From contig NW_006767433.1 in the NCBI RefSeq assembly GCF_000264995.1, forward strand, positions 1,706,876 to 1,770,875: DNA of 64,000 nt, given 5' to 3'. A program made the translations under genes and the position numbers. This document shows positions 57,207 to 64,000 of this stretch, piece by piece (within the stretch, counting starts at the first letter, position 1; each line of letters opens with the position of its first letter). Origin of the DNA: Punctularia strigosozonata HHB-11173 SS5 (taxonomy: Eukaryota > Basidiomycota > Agaricomycetes > Corticiales > Punctulariaceae). The notes under the pieces are model-generated. The model was not told where the DNA came from and ran no database searches. It worked only from the letters and a program-made list of their open reading frames with translations.

Positions 57207-57821
57207 ATGGCCGCCACCATCCCCATCGTCAAGAAGCGGACCAAACCCTTCAAGTAAACGCGTTCTTGTCCCCACAAAACTTCTTGTCTCAATCATTGCA
57301 TTGTGCAGGCGCCACCAGTCGGATCGTTACAAGAGCGTAAAGGAGGCATGGAGAAAACCCAAGGGTATTGATAACAGGGTCAGGCGGCGGTTCAAGGGAC
57401 AGCTCCCCATGCCCAAGGTACGTGAACTGCGTATAGTTACCAATTCAGCGCTCATGTCATATTCCCCGCTAGATTGGCTATGGCAGCAACAAGAAGGTAT
57501 TCACAGCCCAACGTGTAGTAGCATAGCTCCCTACTCACGGTGCCTGATGTATAGACTCGCCACCTTCTCCCCAACGGCCTCAAGAAGTTCCTCGTCAGCA
57601 ATGTCCGGGATGTTGAGCTCTTGTTGATGCACAACAAAAACTTCGCTGCCGAGATTGCGCACAATGTTAGCAGCCGCAACCGGACAGTGATTCTTGAGAA
57701 GTGCGTACCTGATCCTCTCTATCTTTCCTTGTCCACCGAGCCTTATTATCTCATTCTCAGGGCCAAGGCTTTGGGTATCAAGGTTACCAACCCTGCCGCG
57801 CGTCTGCGGTCAGAGGAGTAG
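57207..57821 (+). CDS. RPL32: 60S ribosomal protein eL32
   Basis: eL32 is a structural protein of the large cytosolic ribosomal subunit. Spliced exons read [109 protein letters not shown] and [19 protein letters not shown]. The length of about 130 residues and the basic composition match the family. Five short exons are joined by four short introns within 615 bases. The ATG at 57207 sits in a good context (GCCATGG) and is preceded by a probable untranslated first exon. Confidence 0.96.
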
Positions 57822-58072
57822 ATATCGGTGGTCTTTCCTCTCGCTCCTTCGCTCTTTGATCCCCTGCCACTCCATGTACCCGCATATGTCTGCATTACCA
57901 TGAACATGCCGACCCTGAACGCGATAGCGCCGTTGTATGCTTCATATCGTATATGCGCGTGACACGGGTGGCTATGCATATCGGACATCGATTATGCTGT
58001 AATATTCTTCTTGATCTCACCGCCAACCCTCCAACGATCAGCTGTCATCAGACCCTACCGTTCACTGCTGCC

Positions 58073-59449
58073 ATGTCCGTTAGGTGAGATTCGTGGCACC
58101 GGTCAAGCTGGATTATATTTTCTCATACGCACCCCGGACTGTTAGGGAAGCATCTCACGCAGGTTCATGGTACACTGACGACAGTGATTCATTCATATAC
58201 TCGTAACGAATGACCAATCCAATAACCAGTTTGTAGGACAGCGCTTGAATACCCAATTGTCCGGGTGGCTTCAGGACGTCAAGCCCCAGGAAGACGATAA
58301 CTTCCATCCTCCCATTGAGGGCTGCAAGGCGATCATTGGCCCGTCCGTGCTCCATAAGTCAGTTCGCAAATTCATCTCATGCATCACAGACATGCAGGCT
58401 ACTCGTACTCGGGACCAGCAGCCGCATGGGCCTACAAGAGCATTGATACCGTTGGCATGTAGGGCCAGGTGCATGAAGCTCTCGAGCGACGCCTTGCTCA
58501 CCAGAGTCATAGTCGCCGAGTCTTCGTCCTCGGACCGTCGCATCATGTGTACCTCGATGGGTGTGCTTTGTCCAGGTGCAACGGGTATGAGACACCTATC
58601 GGCGATCTGCCGTTAGATCTTGAGAGTATGCCGATGCCTCGTTATTAGCTACATCATTGCTCAGATGCTGTAGCCATTCAGGACCTGCGGAACACCGGCA
58701 AGTTCAGCGATATGGACTTGGAAACCGATGAGAACGAACACAGCATCGAGATGCATCTCCCCTACATTCGCAAGGTGTTTGAAGGGTAAGTTGCGGTTCT
58801 CCCGATATGGATATGAGCGTTGAATGCAGACGGTTTCTAGCCAGAACATAAAGCTTGTGCCGATACTTGTTGGCGCCATAGACACCGAAAAGGAAACACT
58901 CTTTGGGGAATTGATAGCGCCGTATCTGCTCCGCGATGACACCTTCTGCGTAGTCTCCAGCGACTTCTGCCACTGGTGAGTCGAAAATCACGGCGTGAAA
59001 TGATGTTAACATATTGATCTGCGGGATCAAGGGGGGCTCGGTTCCGTTACACCAACTACTATCCGGATCCTGCATTGGTTCCGAGTTCTGTGCGCGCCAC
59101 CCAGCTTTCCACGTCAACGAAAGCAACAATGTACCAGCACCATCCTATCCATGCCTCCATATCTGCGCTTGATCACGAGGCGATGAACATTCTCACTATT
59201 CCGGCCAACACGGCTACCAAGGATGCTCATAACGTCTTCGCTGCATATCTTGCGAAGACGAAGAACACAATCTGCGGGCGGCATCCCATAGGCGTACTTC
59301 TCGGAGCGCTGGCGTTCATCGATTCCACGAAGTCCGGCGATCAACATAATTCCATCACCATGCGCTGGGTAAGATATGAACAGAGCAGCAAGTGCGCGAG
59401 TCCCCGAGACTCTAGCGTGAGTTATGCCAGTGCCTACGTCATCTTTTAG
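58073..59449 (+). CDS. Memo family protein (MEMO1/Mho1)
   Basis: Memo proteins resemble class III extradiol dioxygenases and in animals act as copper/redox factors downstream of ErbB2; the fungal role is unclear. The first exon is only MSVR (58073-58083). It splices to [12 protein letters not shown], then [99 protein letters not shown] and [15 protein letters not shown]. The His residues in [18 protein letters not shown] and DFCHWG that line the metal-like pocket are conserved. Later exons give [29 protein letters not shown] and [11 protein letters not shown] at the end. About eight introns are inferred. Confidence 0.9.
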
Positions 59450-59527
59450 CAAAGTGTAAACATCCCTCTATTTGATTGTCCCAAAGCATGGGATTGTACA
59501 TGTGTGCGTGGCGGTGGCATTCCTAGT

Positions 59528-60667
59528 CTACATCCTTGCGGATGGATGGGATACTTGGGGCCCTACGGGCCCGTCAGTTTCATCTTCCGATCCAGGTAAA
59601 CCGGGATCTGAAACAACCTATGGCGAAAGATGAGTGCGGCAAACAACAAACATTGAATGACAAACCTCGCCGTTCGCGATCTCAATGTCCTCAAAACCCC
59701 AGTCTCTCGAGGCCCCTTCCTTCATGTGGGTGCCGTCCGCGACTTTCAGGATCTTCCACCCGCCCAAAACCGCATTGGCGCCTGGTAGCCTCTCCAACTC
59801 TGTCAACGAACAACATCCTACCCGGAGATCCATAGTCCTGTCGTTCAGCAAAGCGCGAACAAGGGCAATCACGGTTGCCGCGTGGCTGAACAAAAGAACG
59901 CGTTCTACTCCTGGCATTTTTGCCTCGATGATTGGCACCAATATTCCAAGAAATTGGGCTGCGCGATCATGAACTTGCCCTACCGTCTCTCCCTTTCGAG
60001 ACGGATAGAAGATAGTGGACCACCCCGCGGGATCAATGGTCGGGAAATACCGTTGCAGATCGGCCGCAGATCCAGGGCGGGGATGCAGTCCGGTTCCTTC
60101 TGTCACTGGGGAATACCACTCAGAGAGGCCTGGATGATATCGGTTCATAGCTGTACTGTATTGCATGATAGTGAAGGAGTTTCACCATGTTCCACAAAGA
60201 TTGGTAGGTTCAATGCCTGAGAGGTAGGCTCAGACGTCTGAAGGCATCGGTCTGCATATGCCTTAGCATCTCACGACCGCGAACTGTGATGCAAAACTCA
60301 CTGACAATACGGGGAAGACAATATCGCCGTCGGTCGCTCGGACTCCGGGAGGGACAGGAAATAGGCTGCAAGCTCCCTCGCTTGCAACTAACGCAACGTT
60401 CAGCACCTCGTGTTATCAAGGTGGAAAAGCAAAACAGAACGCACTTCTCCGAAAGCAGCTAGTGGCGGGTCTTTGGGTAAGCCGGTCTTACTCTGCCTAC
60501 GGTAACATGCTCAACGGAGTATCGGAAGCTATGTTCTTGAAGGACAAACCAGTTGCTCGTAACCCAGTTCAGCCGATAGCCTGACAGTAAAGATGTGATC
60601 AGATCGCCGGGAGTTACGGTGATGCAGAACTTTCACCATGTCGGGCTATGTAGATTTTCTGTAACAT
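59528..60667 (-). CDS. Tfc7/tau55-like histidine phosphatase family protein
   Basis: This phosphoglycerate-mutase-like family includes the tau55 subunit of TFIIIC and general phosphatases. Exon 1 (MLQKIYIARHG) supplies the RHG motif. It joins across introns to YRLNWVTSNWQSKTGLPKDP and PLAAFGE, and, further on, to YHPGLSEWYSPVTEGTGLHP, LQRYFPTIDPAGWSTIFYPS, GETVGQVHDRAAQFLGILVP, and RVLLFSHAATVIALVRALLN with the second catalytic His. The protein ends VVSDPGLPGSEDETDGPVGP-QVSHPSARM at 59528. The GLSEWYSP and W-S-x-x-YPSRKGE motifs favour the Tfc7-like group. Whether this copy is a transcription factor subunit or a stand-alone enzyme cannot be told from sequence. Confidence 0.83.
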
Positions 60668-60831
60668 CACGGCAGACAAGATGCGGACGTTGAGGTCGAA
60701 GGCCTGACCTCGTAGACATCGCCGGTATCACCGTCAGTATTGTAGATCACCCGACAATCGTTGCAGATCATGTGTACGCATATCCTCGGTCCCAAGCAAT
60801 TTGGTACACCGACAAGGATACATCATGGTAG

Positions 60832-63800
60832 CTATTGTATGGGAAACCCCTTTTCGTGGCCTAAATACGCCGCCCGTATGACTCTCCCTCGCAGGCCCTT
60901 AACCTTGATCAATTGCTCGTCGCCTGGCATGATATCGAGTGCATTATCGCTCCATTTGGGCTCTTCTGAGAAATGTTCGGCATGTTCCCATGACTGAGCT
61001 TTGTGATCCGTGATACTCTGATGCGGATAGTCCACGCTGAAGAACAGGCACTTGACCGGTTTCTGCGAGGATATGTGTAATTTGGTCTCGTCAACTCCGC
61101 TTGGAGGAAGGTCCACTTGGATGGAGAGCCCTGGATCTATGCGCAGATCGAGATATTTGAATGGCTGGGGCCAATCCACATATCGAGCAAGCACCTCGCC
61201 AGATCTCGAATCCAATAACCGCGCTGCTACGACCACGGTATGAGAATCAGTCGTGCCTTTCGGTCCGAAGCAGGGCAGGTCGGAATTGATTTCGGTGGAT
61301 TGGTTAGGCCCTAACGTGAGACCGTCTTGTACTTCAACATGAGACCAGTCCGACAACAGGCACCTCGACGTGATCTCGACCTTTGCAGTGACCGGAGAAA
61401 GCGCTGCATTGGTCGCCCACACCGAAATGGTTGCGCCAGCAGTCTGGTATGCTCCAAATTCGTAGGTCTGTGAGGGCATCGATAACGTCAATGAGGCGAT
61501 GCCTTGAAGTTACGAGTTGATGGAGTACCTGCCGTGGCCGGTCGCTCGGCCGATTCTTGTGCACCTGCTCGGTGAATTCTATCAACAATGGTGACAGTGA
61601 ATGAACATGGCAGAACATAAAACACGTACGGTTCTGAATACGCCGATGGTTACTTTGCGTAGTTCGCGAGAAATGCTATAGTAGGCGGGCTTCGGTCGTA
61701 ACTAGAATAGACGCCTGTCAAACCAGTCTATGAGTGCGTAAGTTCACGTACGAAGTAATCCGCAATCGCCCAAGATGTCACCGGCCAGCAATCGTTCAAT
61801 TGCCAGGCTAGTACTCCAGAACAATACTCTTTTCCTTTCCCCTTCCACTCTCTCCTCCACGTCCTATACGCAAAAGAGACTGCTTCGCTTTGGAGAAGCT
61901 GCGTGTTATAAGCATATCTAAACTCCCCTAGTGAACAAACATCCAGCTAAATGAAGCATAGTAACATGCCTTTCGAGGTCTTCCGTCAGTCGGAAATTCT
62001 CATTCATAAGAATTGCGAAACGGCGCTCAAATTGTCCGGCACGACAGTGTTGGGCCATGATTTTGGATTGTGGGTGCAATTTCTCTTCTCCTTCGGGAGT
62101 ATCCCTAGCCCATGCCATGACAGTCCGTAGACATGGCATAGCTGGAATTCCGAATTCACTGACGACAACGTTCAGTCAGATTGTTCAAGAGAATTTCCAC
62201 TACGTTCACGGACCTCACAAAACGACCACCCATATGATCATACTCCTGCCACGGTTTCTCCGCTCCGCCCCAGATATTCCATTGGTGAATATCTCCAATT
62301 GTTGGGTCGGCGGTATCCCACCCCTCTCCTCCATATGGGGATCCTCGATGATAGGGGATCGGGTTTACCGGATCGGTCAGTTCAGTAACTACAGAAGGCA
62401 GAACTTCCTCGTATATCTTCCTCGCTGGAAGTTCAGCTACATCTCCCCATTGAAGAACCATCTGATAATCTACATGTCCGATGTTGCTGTCGGCGTGGAG
62501 GCTATAACATTTTGAACACGATCTTACCTTCGTTATTGCCACAAAACAGGGCCAACGATGGATGTCTGCGGAGGCGTTTAACATTGACTTGGGCCTCTGC
62601 TTTGACAGATTGCACGAAATCATCATGTGCAGGGTACACTCCGCATGCGAATTGAAAGTCCTGCCAGACAAGGATGCCGAGTTCTGACGATAAGAGCAGG
62701 AATTGAGCTTGCGTTGTGACGAGAACAGAATATCTGTTACCATCACAGACGTCGTAAAAATTATCGGGTTCGTAGATTCCCCCACCCCATACGCGCACCA
62801 TATTCTGATTTCCATCACGAAGGAGTGTTATCCACGCGCGATATCGGGCAGAAGAGATTGTAGTCAGAAAGTTATCCGCAGGTATCCAGTTGGATCCTAA
62901 TGAGAGTCCATGATCAGCCCAGATGGCGCTACATCAGAGTTAAACGAGGGCACATACCACCAGCAAACACCCGAACACCATTTATTCGGAAGAAGAACGT
63001 ACTGCCTTTTCCATACTGATCGGCTTCCGCAAGCGGCTCCTGTACGAGCTCAATTCTTCGAAATCCTATCCTCTGATTATGAGAATCAATGACGGCTCCT
63101 TCCTACACGAGACGGCTAAACGATGAGTCTCCATCAAGAACCTTCAATAGGCTCCTCACAAGACCCAGTAATTCAACGTTCACCAGGTAAAGCGCTTGAT
63201 CGCCGTAATCGACCGGCCACCACAATTGGACGACGTCTTTAAGCCCCCAGGTGACCACGGATGGTACGTGCATCAGTGTACTACGATCGGCTTCATCGCT
63301 CGCTGGGCTCTCGGCCGAGATATGTTCTCGAAGCACGTTGCCTTGAAGGTCGAACAGGCGCACCCGGATGGAGTGAACTGCTTGAAGGCGTCCGTCGATG
63401 TCCAAGTCGACAGACAGAGACGGCTCTAGGTCTGGTCTCACAGATGCGCGAGCGTGAACGCAAGATAACCGCGCTGTGTAAGATATAAGTTTCACAGGTC
63501 GGTAAGGGCCGCACGTCATGAGCTCGGGACCCTGAAGCAGGATGAGTCAATGATGGAATCTCATCAGCTCGGAGACGAACCCAATCCCATCTGTGGTATG
63601 CCCTGGTCAGAGAAGTACGCGGGCTAGATCCTCGAACACGAACCGCCAGTCATATTGCGCTTTCCGCACATACACGCGTGAAGGATGTCCTAGATTTGTG
63701 GACCCAGCACGCACGGCGCCATACTTCTTCTCCTCGTCGAGCGCGATATTTTTCGCAGATTTGAAATGAAGTAGTAATTCATTGATAGCGTCGAGTTTGT

Positions 63801-64000
63801 AGCGATCCAGCTTGATCTAGGAAGTACTGAGGCGCGCGGTTTCACAACTTAGCCATAAGGCACTAACTGAATACGACTGGAACATGTTATCTGTAGCCAG
63901 CATCAGAACCCCGTTCTGACCGACATTCAGAACACTGCAGTGTAATTTTGGAACACGGGGCTTACTACGTATATGTCGCATATGCTATCCAGTCCTTCGA
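60832..64000 (-). CDS. GH2 beta-mannosidase (5' end outside window)
   Basis: Beta-mannosidase removes terminal beta-linked mannose in glycan and mannan turnover. The gene enters from the right: GLDSICDIY and ATDNMFQSY belong to the jelly-roll domain. HFKSAKNIALDEEKKYGAVR and VRKAQYDWR then join through a 10-base microexon to WDWGPELMTCGPYRPVKL. The catalytic barrel has MVRVWGGGIYEPDNFYDVCD, GILVWQDFQFACGVYPAHDD and RRHPSLALFCGNNE, where the NE pair holds the acid/base Glu. GGRFVSEFGIP contains the nucleophile Glu (formed across a splice). The C-terminal Ig-like domains (61491-60832) end GRVIRAAYLGHEKGFPIQ. No signal peptide can be judged because the start is missing. Many introns of about 50 bases occur. 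Confidence 0.92.
63581..63590 (-). other. 10-base microexon of the beta-mannosidase gene
   Basis: On the coding strand the microexon is ATGGGATTGG, with AG before it and GT after it. The upstream intron (63643-63591) is 53 bases and the downstream intron (63580-63532) 49 bases. Joining gives YDWR-WDWGPEL, restoring the conserved GH2 WDWGP motif; leaving the exon out breaks both frame and motif. Confidence 0.8.

Overview
The window is nuclear DNA of a filamentous basidiomycete, most likely an Agaricomycete. The genes are dense, carry many short GT-AG introns of about 45 to 60 bases, and encode fungal proteins: a Pil1-type eisosome protein, an Spc7-type KNL1 and a Vam7-like PX-SNARE. About 35 protein genes can be supported. 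No rRNA, tRNA, CRISPR array or LTR/virus-like element was recognised. Residues 12917-13577 are an assembly gap of Ns.

Left part (1-12 kb): a Ser/Pro/Ala-rich coiled-coil protein; the kinetochore scaffold Spc7/KNL1; peroxin Pex14 head-to-head with mitochondrial EF-Tu; glycine-cleavage H protein; and a complex I ESSS (NDUFB11-type) subunit. From 12.5 to 14.7 kb lies a DNA transposon-like element with terminal inverted repeats, carrying a smaller MITE and enclosing the N gap. It is followed by 1.3 kb without a recognisable gene.

Middle (16-31 kb): N-terminal acetyltransferase Naa40 head-to-head with RIO2 kinase, splicing factor SPF30, an Ssh4/Ear1-like SPRY membrane adaptor, AMPK gamma subunit (Snf4), a SRPBCC-type protein whose 3' end overlaps the start of a membrane methyltransferase gene, a PX-SNARE, an Mtm1/SLC25A39-type carrier and eIF4E. 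About 3.2 kb (31.2-34.3 kb) then holds no gene that can be supported.

Right part (34-64 kb): a Pil1-like eisosome protein; two diverging paralogues of a basic/coiled-coil family; a small membrane protein; aspartyl-tRNA synthetase head-to-head with mitochondrial aspartate aminotransferase; Elongator subunit Elp5; a secreted lactonase-like beta-propeller; a dienelactone hydrolase head-to-head with a membrane GNAT acetyltransferase; eEF1A; a PAS-kinase-like Ser/Thr kinase; ribosomal protein eL32; a Memo protein; a Tfc7-like histidine phosphatase; and a GH2 beta-mannosidase running off the right edge.

Most genes are housekeeping: translation (eEF1A, EF-Tu, eIF4E, eL32, AspRS, RIO2, Elp5), organelle biogenesis and central metabolism. 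There is no secondary-metabolite cluster. The unusual features are gene structure (10-, 16- and 23-base microexons, probable GC-AG introns, a same-strand gene overlap), several very short shared promoters, the nested TIR elements and the inverted paralogue pair. Exon joins were worked out by eye from frame, splice consensus and family similarity, without transcript data.
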